Made by a program: the position numbers and the translations under genes. A DNA stretch of 64,000 bases from Fen-1258 sp964441505 (GTDB lineage Bacteria > Bacteroidota > Ignavibacteria > Ignavibacteriales > Melioribacteraceae). Of this stretch, positions 1-8,834 are shown one piece after another. The stretch covers positions 1-64,000 of the forward strand of contig CAYTUV010000020.1 of the NCBI GenBank assembly GCA_964441505.1, read 5' to 3'. Every line of letters begins with the position of its first letter. Positions within the stretch are counted from its first letter, which is position 1. The notes beneath the pieces are model-generated. The model was not told the DNA's origin and did not search any database. It saw nothing but the letters and a program-made list of their open reading frames with translations.

Positions 1-42
1 CAGATTAATGATCTTGAGATGAATCTATTAAAGCAGAATTAA
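1..42 (+). CDS. mreC: C-terminal tail of an upstream gene, probably mreC
   Basis: An open frame runs from the window edge to a TAA at 40-42 and leaves 13 residues ending in LKQN. The tail itself carries no recognisable motif. The call rests on context: the next gene begins one base after the stop and is mreD, followed by mrdA and rodA, and mreC is the usual gene before mreD. MreC is the periplasmic scaffold of the elongasome. The 5' part lies outside the window. Confidence 0.5.
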   Translation, partial: QINDLEMNLLKQN

Positions 43-43
43 A

Positions 44-532
44 ATGTTGAAAAATCTATTAAAGCCAATTTTATTTTTTATCCCGTTAGCGCTGATTCAG
101 TTGACGTTGATTCCATTAATCTCTATAGGAAGCATAGCTCCTAACTTAGTTTTTGTTCTTATTGCTTATTTCACTTTAATAAACGGACAATCTTTCGGCA
201 CCATACTTGGATTTATTCTTGGATTTTTGCTTGATCTTGCTTCCGGTGGATTAATCGGCGCATTTATGTTCTCCTTCACCATTTCTGCGTTCGTGGTCGG
301 CTATTTTTCTAATGAGAACAAAATAGAAGTTAACACAAAGACGTTTTTCTTTTTGATAATTGTTTTTATATGCGGCAGCATAAATGCGTTTATTTATGCT
401 TTGATCTCCAACTTGAATACTAACGTAAGTTTATTTATCCTCATTTTTCAGGAAGGGCTTTTCCCCGGATTATATACTGCATTTTTTGGTTTTTCAGTAA
501 TTATTTTCGCTCCTAAGAAGGGGATGATATGA
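44..532 (+). CDS. mreD: Rod shape-determining protein MreD
   Basis: A 162-residue, very hydrophobic protein with about five membrane segments across its whole length, which is the normal size and topology of MreD. MreD is an inner-membrane component of the elongasome that works with MreC and the MreB cytoskeleton to guide lateral wall synthesis. Sequence identity alone would be weak, but its position between the mreC tail and mrdA makes the call solid. Its stop overlaps the mrdA start by four bases (ATGA), so the two are translationally coupled. Confidence 0.85.
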   Translation: MLKNLLKPILFFIPLALIQLTLIPLISIGSIAPNLVFVLIAYFTLINGQSFGTILGFILGFLLDLASGGLIGAFMFSFTISAFVVGYFSNENKIEVNTKTFFFLIIVFICGSINAFIYALISNLNTNVSLFILIFQEGLFPGLYTAFFGFSVIIFAPKKGMI

Positions 533-2346
533 ACGATAATAATTTTGGTTCGCCGTTTAGAAGAAGAATTGTTTTTATTGTTATTACAGGATTTATTGCG
601 ATGTGTATTGTGCAGTTGTTCTACATGCAAATTCTTCAGCAGCCGATCTATTCCATCAAATCAGATGAAAACAGTGTTAAGCCGATCTACCAGGTAGCTC
701 CGCGCGGAATTTTCTTTGATCGGAATCATCAGGTTCTTGTAGGGAACAAACCGTCATTTACTCTTCGTATCACCCCATCAACCTATGATAAAAAATTAAC
801 TCCATATATTGAGGCAATTTTAGGAGTGAGCCCCGGTTACATCGATAGAATTCTAAGAATCAATCAGTCGTATTCAAGTTTCCTCCCTCGCAAAATAGCC
901 AAGGATGTTAGCTTTAAAGTAATTGCATGGTACGAAGAGAACTCATCGAAATTGCCCGGTGTTGATTATGTAATGGAAACACAGCGTGATTACTCATTCG
1001 GCATTAATGGCTCTCACATGTTCGGATATACCAAAGAAATACCTTTAGACATTTTCCAGAAACGCAAAGGTGAGTATGATATCGGTGATGAAATTGGATT
1101 TGGAGGAATTGAAAAAACTTACGAAGATTATCTACGCGGTGAAAAAGGTATTAAATATATGCTGGTTGATTCCAGACAGAAGACAATCGGCAGGTACGAA
1201 AACGGAGGAGAGGATGAGGCTACAATCAAGGGGGATGATTTAATTCTTACGATTGACAAAGATGCCCAGAGGGTTGCTGAAGAAGCATTTAAAGACAAAC
1301 GTGGTGCGGTTGTTGCCATGGAACCTTCTACAGGTGAAATTATTACATTCTTAAGTTCTCCCCAATATAATCTCGAAGATTTTTCAAAGGTAACCTCTAA
1401 CGAAGTTTGGAAAGAATTAAATACTAACCCCGACCGCCCTATGTTCAATCGTGCTTCAATGTCTACATTTGCCCCGGGTTCAACGTTTAAGATGATCTCT
1501 GCGATTGCAGGTCTTGAGGAAGGATTAATTGACACCAATTCTAGAATAACCTGCAATGGAGGTTTTCAGTTTGGTGATAGATATTTCAAATGTTTACATG
1601 TGCATGGAACCGTTGATGTTGAAACCTCAATTGAAAAATCCTGCAATACATTTTACTATTCTCTTGTAAACAAATTAGGTATTGAGTTATGGTCTAAATA
1701 TTCAAAGAAATTTGGATTCGGAACAAAATCTCGAATTGATATTCCCGAGGAATCTGCAGGAATAGTTCCATCAACAGAATATTATAATCGGGTTTATGGA
1801 AAAAATGGCTGGACGAAGGGATTTGTAATTAGTTTAGGAATTGGACAGGGAGAATTAAACGTAACACCGCTCCAGCTTGCTCAGTATGCAGCACTTTTTG
1901 CTAATTCTGGCAAATCGGCGCGCCCCCATTTTCTGAAAAGTTATGTCGATACAAAAACCAACGCACGTTATGATGTTAAGCCGCAAAACTATGATATTGG
2001 AATCAGCAAAAAATCTTTTGATATAGTGAGAAAGGCGATGTATTTGGTAGTCAACGGAGCAGGAACAGCCACTAATATAAGACTGCCGGATATTGCAATT
2101 GCGGGTAAAACAGGTACAGCACAAAATCCGCACGGTAAAGAACATTCCATCTTTGTTGGTTTTGCGCCGTACGATAATCCCAAGATCGCTGTTGCAGTCA
2201 TTGTTGAAAACGCTGGCTTTGGTAGTACAGCCGCTGCCCCGATTGCTCGAGATATTATCAAAGCATATTTACAAAAAGGAAATAAAGAAGTACCAAAAGA
2301 TTTGGCAGCCGTTCCTCATATGAAGGAGGCAAATATTGAACATTAA
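529..2346 (+). CDS. mrdA: Penicillin-binding protein 2 (peptidoglycan transpeptidase)
   Basis: A 605-residue class B penicillin-binding protein that cross-links peptidoglycan during cell elongation. There is one N-terminal membrane anchor near residues 12-30, then a PBP dimerisation domain, then the transpeptidase domain. The active-site SxxK motif is in APGSTFK, the SxN motif is SCN, and the KTG motif is in AGKTGTAQNPHG. An AAGGGG-like site precedes the ATG at 529. The start overlaps mreD by four bases and the end overlaps rodA by eleven, so mreD-mrdA-rodA is one tightly coupled operon. The order is the usual one for the elongasome, which separates it from the division-specific FtsI. Confidence 0.95.
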   Translation: MNDNNFGSPFRRRIVFIVITGFIAMCIVQLFYMQILQQPIYSIKSDENSVKPIYQVAPRGIFFDRNHQVLVGNKPSFTLRITPSTYDKKLTPYIEAILGVSPGYIDRILRINQSYSSFLPRKIAKDVSFKVIAWYEENSSKLPGVDYVMETQRDYSFGINGSHMFGYTKEIPLDIFQKRKGEYDIGDEIGFGGIEKTYEDYLRGEKGIKYMLVDSRQKTIGRYENGGEDEATIKGDDLILTIDKDAQRVAEEAFKDKRGAVVAMEPSTGEIITFLSSPQYNLEDFSKVTSNEVWKELNTNPDRPMFNRASMSTFAPGSTFKMISAIAGLEEGLIDTNSRITCNGGFQFGDRYFKCLHVHGTVDVETSIEKSCNTFYYSLVNKLGIELWSKYSKKFGFGTKSRIDIPEESAGIVPSTEYYNRVYGKNGWTKGFVISLGIGQGELNVTPLQLAQYAALFANSGKSARPHFLKSYVDTKTNARYDVKPQNYDIGISKKSFDIVRKAMYLVVNGAGTATNIRLPDIAIAGKTGTAQNPHGKEHSIFVGFAPYDNPKIAVAVIVENAGFGSTAAAPIARDIIKAYLQKGNKEVPKDLAAVPHMKEANIEH

Positions 2347-3565
2347 TTATAAACTCCAGGACCGGTTCGACCTGTCAATATTTCTTCCAGCAGTTGGTTT
2401 AATTATCTTTGGTCTGCTGGCAATCTACAGTTCTACACTTAATCACCCAACTGCAAGCGGAAATTTTCAGAAGCAATTAGTTTTTGTTGCCATCTCTTTA
2501 ATTGTATTCTTCATTACTTTTTCCTTACCGCTCCAGTCATTCAAAAAGTTTGCAATTGTTATATATAGTATTTCAATATTTTTTCTGATAGCTGTACTTG
2601 CTTTTGGCCGGACGGTTTATGGCGCTAAGAGCTGGTTTGGAATTGGCGGTTTTGGATTTCAGCCATCTGAATTGGCAAAGCTTGGAACTATACTTATGCT
2701 TTCTTATTGGTTGACTTATAAAAATCGGGATATAAATAATTTCAAGGATATCGGTGTTGCCCTTTTGATTGGAGCTTTACCTGTAATGTTGATTATGCTC
2801 GAACCTGATATGGGAACGTCCATCGTCTTTCTGATAATAACAATTTCTTTGGTCTTTTGGAGCGGTATTAATTTGTACGGTTTGTTCATAGTACTTTCTC
2901 CCGGAATTGTAGCACTTGCGTCCATATTAGGGACCTACGCATTCATTGCGGCACTACTCTTGGTAGTTGCGGCATTATTTTTTTTCAAGAAAGATTTGTT
3001 TAACAGTATTACTATTTTCATCATAAATCTCTCGGCAGGATTCTTCTTCGATTATGCTTACAGAATCTTAAAACCACATCAGCAAAAAAGAATAGCATCA
3101 TTTCTGGATCCATCATCCGATCCTCTTGGTGCAGGCTATAACGCGCTTCAGGCCAAAGTGGCAATCGGTTCGGGTGGTTTTTTCGGGAAGGGATTTTTGC
3201 ATGGTAATCAGACTCAATTAAGATTTATTCCCGAACAGTGGACAGATTTTATCTATTGTGTAATAGGAGAGGAGTTCGGTTTTATTGGAAGCATTATTGT
3301 TGTTTCGCTCTTTTTGATAATATTCCTGAGACTGTTCAAACTTTCATCCACTGCAAAAGATAGTTTTAGTGTACTAGTAACAGTGGGGGTGCTTACTCTT
3401 TTGTTCTCTCACTTTGCTATTAATATCGGTATGAATGTCGGCATAACTCCGGTTATCGGTTTGCCATTACCTTTTTTAAGCTATGGAGGTAGTACTCAAT
3501 TTATTAATATGGTAATGCTCGGTATAGTTCTTAATATTTACAGAAACAGAAAACTTCACACATAG
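2336..3565 (+). CDS. rodA: Rod shape-determining protein RodA (SEDS glycosyltransferase)
   Basis: A 409-residue polytopic membrane protein of the SEDS family. RodA polymerises lipid II into glycan strands and works as a pair with PBP2, encoded just upstream. Visible family features are the loop GFQPSELAKLG and the C-terminal segment with GLPLPFLSYGGS. The start is TTG at 2336, supported by a strong AAGGAGG at 2323-2329 six bases upstream; there is no equally good ATG. The start lies inside the end of mrdA. At 409 residues it is slightly longer than E. coli RodA (370). Confidence 0.94.
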   Translation: MNINYKLQDRFDLSIFLPAVGLIIFGLLAIYSSTLNHPTASGNFQKQLVFVAISLIVFFITFSLPLQSFKKFAIVIYSISIFFLIAVLAFGRTVYGAKSWFGIGGFGFQPSELAKLGTILMLSYWLTYKNRDINNFKDIGVALLIGALPVMLIMLEPDMGTSIVFLIITISLVFWSGINLYGLFIVLSPGIVALASILGTYAFIAALLLVVAALFFFKKDLFNSITIFIINLSAGFFFDYAYRILKPHQQKRIASFLDPSSDPLGAGYNALQAKVAIGSGGFFGKGFLHGNQTQLRFIPEQWTDFIYCVIGEEFGFIGSIIVVSLFLIIFLRLFKLSSTAKDSFSVLVTVGVLTLLFSHFAINIGMNVGITPVIGLPLPFLSYGGSTQFINMVMLGIVLNIYRNRKLHT

Positions 3566-3573
3566 GCTAAGTG

Positions 3574-4398
3574 ATGACGGCTCAAGAAAAATTATCTTCG
3601 AAGACCTCCATAGGATATCATATTTGTGTTGGCCTAGATTCTGATATAAAAAAAATTCCAAAGCACCTGCTCAAATCTTCAAATCCAATTCTTGAATTCA
3701 ATAAAATTATTATAGAAAATACATACAAAGAAGCCGCGGCTTATAAAATCAATTTTGCGTTTTATGAAAAAGACGGAACTCAGGGTCTTGAAACAATGCA
3801 TCGCACACTTGAATTCATTCCCAAGGATGTATTAGCAATTGCAGATGCCAAACGGGGTGACATTGGCAACACATCGCAAATGTATGCACAATCAATATTC
3901 GGTCATTTCAATTTCGATTCCGTCACACTTCATCCATACATGGGATTCGATTCCCTAAGTCCTTTCCTTGAATACAAAAATAAACTCAACTTTATTCTCG
4001 GTCTAACCTCTAACAGCGGTTCTTCAGATTTTGAAAAGCAGAAACTTGATACCGGAAAATTTTTATACCAGTACGTAATCGAAAAGGTCAACGAATGGAA
4101 TAAAGATCATAATTGCGGACTTGTTTTCGGCGCAACTAACATTTATGAATTGAATGCCAATATTGATTCATTCAGAGATCTGCCGATTCTTTTACCCGGG
4201 GTGGGTGCACAGGGAGGTAGTCTTGAAGAAGTTGCGAAAGCATTTTCGAAAAAAAAAAAGATGAATTTTCTAGTAAATGTGAGCCGTGCTTTAATCTATT
4301 GTGACAATACTGAGAATTTTGAAAAAAAAGTTAGAGAGACAATAAAAGAATACAACTCAGCCCTAGAACGGATTTTAACTTCGACCAGGCAGAGTTAG
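3574..4398 (+). CDS. pyrF: Orotidine 5'-phosphate decarboxylase, type 2
   Basis: A 274-residue enzyme that decarboxylates OMP to UMP in the last step of pyrimidine synthesis. The catalytic lysine-aspartate pair is in AIADAKRGDIGNTS near residue 90, and the phosphate-binding end has LLPGVGAQGG. The length and motif spacing fit the longer PyrF subfamily common in actinobacteria and Bacteroidota rather than the roughly 230-residue E. coli type. ATG at 3574 is preferred over an in-frame GTG three bases earlier because an AGG sits seven bases upstream. It follows rodA by eight bases and may be co-transcribed with it. Confidence 0.93.
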   Translation: MTAQEKLSSKTSIGYHICVGLDSDIKKIPKHLLKSSNPILEFNKIIIENTYKEAAAYKINFAFYEKDGTQGLETMHRTLEFIPKDVLAIADAKRGDIGNTSQMYAQSIFGHFNFDSVTLHPYMGFDSLSPFLEYKNKLNFILGLTSNSGSSDFEKQKLDTGKFLYQYVIEKVNEWNKDHNCGLVFGATNIYELNANIDSFRDLPILLPGVGAQGGSLEEVAKAFSKKKKMNFLVNVSRALIYCDNTENFEKKVRETIKEYNSALERILTSTRQS

Positions 4399-4498
4399 AT
4401 TTAACTTATAGCATTTAGTAAGCTATTATGTTAAATTAATCCAAGAATTTGATCTCCTTTATTGTGTCCCATAGTAGAAACTACCTCTCAGCATTGAG

Positions 4499-5983
4499 AT
4501 GAACGATAAATATTCAAAAATTCACGAAAGCACTTTATACGAAATTTGGAAACGGCAAAGCTATAAGAATCCTCTAAAGACTTCTTCCGGTGAAGATATT
4601 ACCATTCTTGATGTCGGTGTTCACAATGAAGAAACCGGCGGCCCTGATTTTAAAAATGCACGAATACGGATAGGCAACCTTACTTATGTAGGCGATATTG
4701 AAATTGATAACGACTACACCGACTGGAAGACTCACGGACATAACATTGACAACAAGTACAATAAAGTAGTTCTTCATGCCTCATTGGTTAACCGGAACAA
4801 TTACGGTTATGTTTATACACGTGACGGAAGAAAAGTACCCTCAATTTGTTTCTCTGAATTTATTGATGTTAGCAACCTGGAGAATATTAAAAGAGAAACT
4901 GATGAGCAGAAAACGGAATCGATCTCAAATATTAAATGCAGCACAGGTATAAAGCGGGTACCGGATGATTTCAAGAAAAAATTTTTACAGCAGCTTGGAA
5001 TAGCAAGATTTGAAAAGAAGTGTAAAAAAATTTATGACCGGCTTAAAGAATTACAATTCATAAAGGAGATGAATATTAAAGAGCCTGTGCTGGGCTACGA
5101 TCTTACTACCAGCCTCCAGGAAAGAAAATTTAAACATTCGGATTTCGGATCAAAAATAGTATGGCAACAACTTCTATATGAACTGGTGTTCGAAGCGCTT
5201 GGCTATTCTAAAAATAAATCGCAAATGATGAATCTCGCTCAGTCTGTTAACGTCGATTTTTTGGGCAAAATTGAAAGTGATGGCGTCCTCGTAGAGAAAT
5301 ATGAATCGGCATTATTTTTTGTAAGTGGACTTATTCGTGAACCAAGTGCTGCGGCGGATATAGCCACAAAGACATATGTCGAAAAAATTTCGCTTCATTG
5401 GAATTCAATCAACTCACTCTATGATGGAAAATATTTCGAGGAAGCGTACTGGCATTTCTTCAGATTAAGACCTCAAAATTTTCCGACAGTTCGGCTCGCC
5501 GGTGGTGCACGTATTTTGAAAGAACTGCTTCATAACAATCTGATCCCCCTTCTCGCAAAAAAAATTACAGAGATTCATAATCTAACGGTTCTGATAAATT
5601 CGCTAAGATCGGTCTTTGTAATCAGATCTGACGGATTCTGGAAGAATCATTATATATTTGACCAGACAGCTAATACAGAAATAAAATATTTCGTCGGGGC
5701 AGGACGGGCTGATGAGATAGTTGTTAATGTTGTTTTCCCCTTCTTCTCGGTTTACTTCGATATCTTTGGAAAGCACGAACTTTCTAAAAAAATAGTAAAA
5801 CTGTACAGCATGTATCAACAGCATTCAGAAAACCAAATTATTAATGAGGTAGCCCAGGCATTGGATGTTTCCGATCAAGCCAATACAACAGTTCTCGCCC
5901 AGGGTATGATTGAACTATTCCGGAATTATTGTTCGAGGAATAAATGTCTGGAATGTGAAATAGGAAAAGTAGTTTTCGATTAA
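4499..5983 (+). CDS. DUF2851 family protein
   Basis: A 494-residue protein of the DUF2851 family, widespread in Bacteroidota and Ignavibacteria and of unknown function. Recognition rests on the N-terminal block with GVHNEETGGPDFKNARIRIG and a following GDIEIDNDYTDWKTHGHN. The last 20 residues contain a Cys-rich stretch, NYCSRNKCLECEIG, that could bind a metal. No signal peptide or membrane segment is visible, so it is probably cytoplasmic. It is separated from pyrF by 100 bases and converges with the bifunctional nuclease gene, their ends being three bases apart. Confidence 0.85.
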   Translation: MNDKYSKIHESTLYEIWKRQSYKNPLKTSSGEDITILDVGVHNEETGGPDFKNARIRIGNLTYVGDIEIDNDYTDWKTHGHNIDNKYNKVVLHASLVNRNNYGYVYTRDGRKVPSICFSEFIDVSNLENIKRETDEQKTESISNIKCSTGIKRVPDDFKKKFLQQLGIARFEKKCKKIYDRLKELQFIKEMNIKEPVLGYDLTTSLQERKFKHSDFGSKIVWQQLLYELVFEALGYSKNKSQMMNLAQSVNVDFLGKIESDGVLVEKYESALFFVSGLIREPSAAADIATKTYVEKISLHWNSINSLYDGKYFEEAYWHFFRLRPQNFPTVRLAGGARILKELLHNNLIPLLAKKITEIHNLTVLINSLRSVFVIRSDGFWKNHYIFDQTANTEIKYFVGAGRADEIVVNVVFPFFSVYFDIFGKHELSKKIVKLYSMYQQHSENQIINEVAQALDVSDQANTTVLAQGMIELFRNYCSRNKCLECEIGKVVFD

Positions 5984-5985
5984 TT

Positions 5986-6591
5986 CTAATTTTTGCTGCC
6001 GCCTAATTTTGTAATTTCATCTCTAATTTTTGCCGCTCTCTCGTAATCTTCCTTTTCTATTGCTTCTCGTAGCTGATTTTGAAGCTGGGCAAGTCTTGTT
6101 TCCGAAATATTTTTTTTAGATGTATTACTTTCAGTATTTTTTTCTTCAATCGGATCGTGAAATTCTTCGTCGGCATCTTCGCTTGTAGGTACAAATGATG
6201 CAATCTTCATTACATCTTCGGAAACAAAGAGAGGGCTGCCGGTTCTTACAGCAAGAGCTATCGCATCGCTCGGACGCGAATCGATTTCGTTAACCATGGA
6301 TGAAATTTCTAATTTGATCTTTGAATAGAATGTATTCTCTTTTAGCTCATCGATTATGATCTCGGTTATAGTACCCCCGAGAGTATCAATTACACTTTTG
6401 AGCAGATCATGCGTAAGCGGTCTCGGAGGTTTAATTCCTTCCATTTCAAGTGCAATAGATTGCGCCTCGAACTGACCAATTATTATCGGCAAGCGGCGTA
6501 CTCCGTAAACTTCTTTTAAAAGTAATGCGTATGCGCCGCCAGCCGATGGACTTGCCGATAAACCGAGTATTTCAACCTGAACTTTGTCCAC
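5986..6591 (-). CDS. Bifunctional nuclease family protein (DUF151) with UVR motif
   Basis: A 201-residue protein with an N-terminal DUF151 (BFN) domain, seen in the run RRLPIIIGQFEAQSIALEME and in SRPSDAIALAVRTGSPLFVS. A C-terminal UVR coiled-coil motif covers about residues 165-195 (REAIEKEDYERAAKIRDEI). DUF151 proteins have been reported as nucleases, but the role in bacteria is poorly settled. The UVR motif is the short helix pair used by UvrB and UvrC to contact each other, so a protein-protein contact is likely. It lies nine bases downstream of etfA on the same strand and is probably its operon partner. Confidence 0.88.
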   Translation of the reverse strand: MDKVQVEILGLSASPSAGGAYALLLKEVYGVRRLPIIIGQFEAQSIALEMEGIKPPRPLTHDLLKSVIDTLGGTITEIIIDELKENTFYSKIKLEISSMVNEIDSRPSDAIALAVRTGSPLFVSEDVMKIASFVPTSEDADEEFHDPIEEKNTESNTSKKNISETRLAQLQNQLREAIEKEDYERAAKIRDEITKLGGSKN

Positions 6592-6600
6592 TAATTCCTT

Positions 6601-7569
6601 CTATGATTTTATTTTTTTTATCTCTTCAATCATTGCGGGAACAACTTCAAACAAGTCCCCTACAATTCCATAATCTGCAATCTGAAAAATTGGTGCATCC
6701 TTGTCTTTGTTAACGGCAACTATAAATTTTGATGAGCGCATGCCGGCTAAATGCTGTATCGCTCCGGATATTCCGAGTGCTACATATAAAGTTGGGGATA
6801 CAGTTTTTCCTGTCTGACCAACCTGCTCACCGTGAGGGCGCCACCCGGCATCTACAACGGCACGTGAAGCGCCGGATGCAGCGCCAAGAATTTCTGCAAG
6901 TTCTTCAACAAGATGAAAATGCTCAGGTCCCTTCATACCACGACCGCCGGAAACAATTATATCCGCTTCAGCAACGTCAAGTTTACCTTCTACCTTTTTT
7001 ATCTCTGTCACTTTTACACTCAAGTTGGGTGAATCAACATTTATTATAGCGATATCAGCTTTGATACCTGTTGGAGTGCCAGGGTTAAATACATTTGGTC
7101 TTAGAGCAAATACTTTGTTGGGGGATTTAATTTTTACATCAACTAGTGCTTTGCCTCCGTAAATTGGCCGTGTAGAAATGATATCATTTCCTTCAATACC
7201 AAGTGCTACAGAATCCATTGCGAGTCCCGCATCAATTTTTACGGAAACGCGAGGGGCAAGATCTCTACCCATTGAAGTTGCACCGAAGAAGAGAGTATCA
7301 CACCCATTTTCCAGCGCAAATTTCGAAATTAAATCTGTATATGCGGAAGGTGAATAGTACGATAATTCTGCGTTTTTAAAATGTGTTAATTTTGTAACAC
7401 CATACCCGCCAATTCTTTCCAATCCTTCAATTTCATTTCCAACAGTAACGGCTTCAACACTTCCTGAAAGTTTCGCTGCAAAATCGGCAGCAACTTTTGC
7501 CGCTTCGAGAGATGATTTCTTTATAATGCCGTTTCTTTGTTCGATAAAAACTAAAAATTTATTTGCCAT
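6601..7569 (-). CDS. etfA: Electron transfer flavoprotein, alpha subunit
   Basis: A 322-residue FAD-binding alpha subunit of the electron transfer flavoprotein. The C-terminal FAD domain is clear: VSGGRGMKGPEHF, the segment with GWRPHGEQVGQTGKTVSP, then GISGAIQHLAGM and the late ADYGIVGDLFEVVP. EtfAB takes electrons from acyl-CoA dehydrogenases, or bifurcates in anaerobes, and passes them to a quinone reductase or ferredoxin-linked partner. It lies ten bases downstream of etfB. The dehydrogenase partner is not in this window. Confidence 0.96.
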   Translation of the reverse strand: MANKFLVFIEQRNGIIKKSSLEAAKVAADFAAKLSGSVEAVTVGNEIEGLERIGGYGVTKLTHFKNAELSYYSPSAYTDLISKFALENGCDTLFFGATSMGRDLAPRVSVKIDAGLAMDSVALGIEGNDIISTRPIYGGKALVDVKIKSPNKVFALRPNVFNPGTPTGIKADIAIINVDSPNLSVKVTEIKKVEGKLDVAEADIIVSGGRGMKGPEHFHLVEELAEILGAASGASRAVVDAGWRPHGEQVGQTGKTVSPTLYVALGISGAIQHLAGMRSSKFIVAVNKDKDAPIFQIADYGIVGDLFEVVPAMIEEIKKIKS

Positions 7570-7579
7570 ATTTTCTCCC

Positions 7580-8326
7580 TCAGATTAGCTTAGCTTCTTC
7601 TCTTAAAAGACGAACCAATTCCGGAACTGCGCTTGAATCGGTACCAATTATTTTGCCTGCCTGTTTTGCTGCCGGTCTTTTCATCGATATAACTTCAACA
7701 AAATTCTCGGTAGCAGATGCCGCTTTCTCAACTATCTCCTTTTTCTTTGCTGCCATTATACCTTTCAACGAGGCGTATCGAGGTTCGTTCAATCCTTTTT
7801 GGCAGGTGATTACAGCCGGAAGCAAAGTCTCAACAACTTCTTTACCCCCTTCGATCTCTCTTTCGCATGTAATTTTATTTTCATCAAGAATAAAGCTCAC
7901 TGCTACAGAGATACAATTGTAGCCAAGAAGTTCCGAAACCATCTGACCCACAACGGAGTTATCAAAATCGACCGATTGTTTACCAAAGAATATAAGTTCT
8001 GCGCCCTGTGTTTTAAGTTCGTCCGCAAGTGCTTTAGCAACCGAAAGGGAATCGCGGTAAGCGCTGTCCTTGATCAAAACGGCATTATCAATTCCCATAG
8101 CAAGTGCTTTGCGTAGTGTCTCCTTATTTGCGTCCCCGCCAAGACTGATTGTTACTGTCTCACCACCAAATTTTTCTTTTGTTTTAAGTGCTTCTTCTAT
8201 TGCAAATTCGTCATAAGGATTTACGACGAATGTTACTCCAGATGGATCAATACTAATTCCGTCATTTCCGATATTGATTTTTGCCGCAGTATCCGGAACA
8301 TGACTTATGCAAACGGCAATTTTCAT
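7580..8326 (-). CDS. etfB: Electron transfer flavoprotein, beta subunit
   Basis: A 248-residue beta subunit that forms a heterodimer with the EtfA encoded downstream. The N-terminus MKIAVCISHVPDTAAKI and the family segment VNPYDEFAIEEALKTKE are typical, followed by TISLGGDANKETLRKALAMG. The region GKQSVDFDNSVVGQMVSELL corresponds to the nucleotide-binding signature. An AGGAGGAT-like site precedes the ATG at 8326. The order etfB-etfA-DUF151 on the minus strand suggests one transcript starting in the 8327-8445 gap, which is shared divergently with clpS. Confidence 0.96.
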   Translation of the reverse strand: MKIAVCISHVPDTAAKINIGNDGISIDPSGVTFVVNPYDEFAIEEALKTKEKFGGETVTISLGGDANKETLRKALAMGIDNAVLIKDSAYRDSLSVAKALADELKTQGAELIFFGKQSVDFDNSVVGQMVSELLGYNCISVAVSFILDENKITCEREIEGGKEVVETLLPAVITCQKGLNEPRYASLKGIMAAKKKEIVEKAASATENFVEVISMKRPAAKQAGKIIGTDSSAVPELVRLLREEAKLI

Positions 8327-8445
8327 TTATCCTCCTCAGAATATTGATGAATGGGTTAACACATGCTTTCTTTATATTGCCAAATATAATTAAAATTTAT
8401 TTTTGCAACGCAATTTTATAACTTTGATTAGAAATCCTAGAGAAT

Positions 8446-8733
8446 ATGAGCGAAGAAAAACCGACAGGTATTATTGAACCTGAAATTGATGAGCAGATTG
8501 GTATCGGGCTTCCATACAAAGTAGTACTCTTTAATGATGATTGGCATTCATTTGAAGAGGTTATCAATCAAATCGTCAAAGCAATTAATTGCAGCTATGA
8601 AATTGCACGCGGATTTGCGTTCGAAGCACATGTCAAGGGAAAAGCCATTGTTTTTGAAGGCGAACTGAATGTTTGTCTGAAGGTTAGCTCTGTTCTTGAA
8701 GAAATATCCCTGCATACTCAGGTAGTTTCATAA
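8446..8733 (+). CDS. clpS: ATP-dependent Clp protease adaptor ClpS
   Basis: A 95-residue adaptor that delivers N-degron substrates to the ClpA or ClpC unfoldase. The central motif PYKVVLFNDDWHSFEEV holds the conserved LFNDD that binds the N-terminal residue, and the later AHVKGKAIVFEGE is also typical. Length is normal for the family. clpA, a frequent neighbour in proteobacteria, is not adjacent here, as is usual outside that group. Confidence 0.92.
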   Translation: MSEEKPTGIIEPEIDEQIGIGLPYKVVLFNDDWHSFEEVINQIVKAINCSYEIARGFAFEAHVKGKAIVFEGELNVCLKVSSVLEEISLHTQVVS

Positions 8734-8834
8734 CTGACCCTTGATCTTTTTCTGATTTACTCCAGTAATCTATTTACAACAAAATTTAGTTATATTTGAG
8801 TCGAAATAGTTCAATCTAATTCTAGAGATAATTC

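Noticed and set aside
4402..4436. Possible terminator after pyrF
   Set aside because: TTTAAC and GTTAAA words can pair around TAGC/GCTA, but the stem is AT-rich, interrupted and has no T run.
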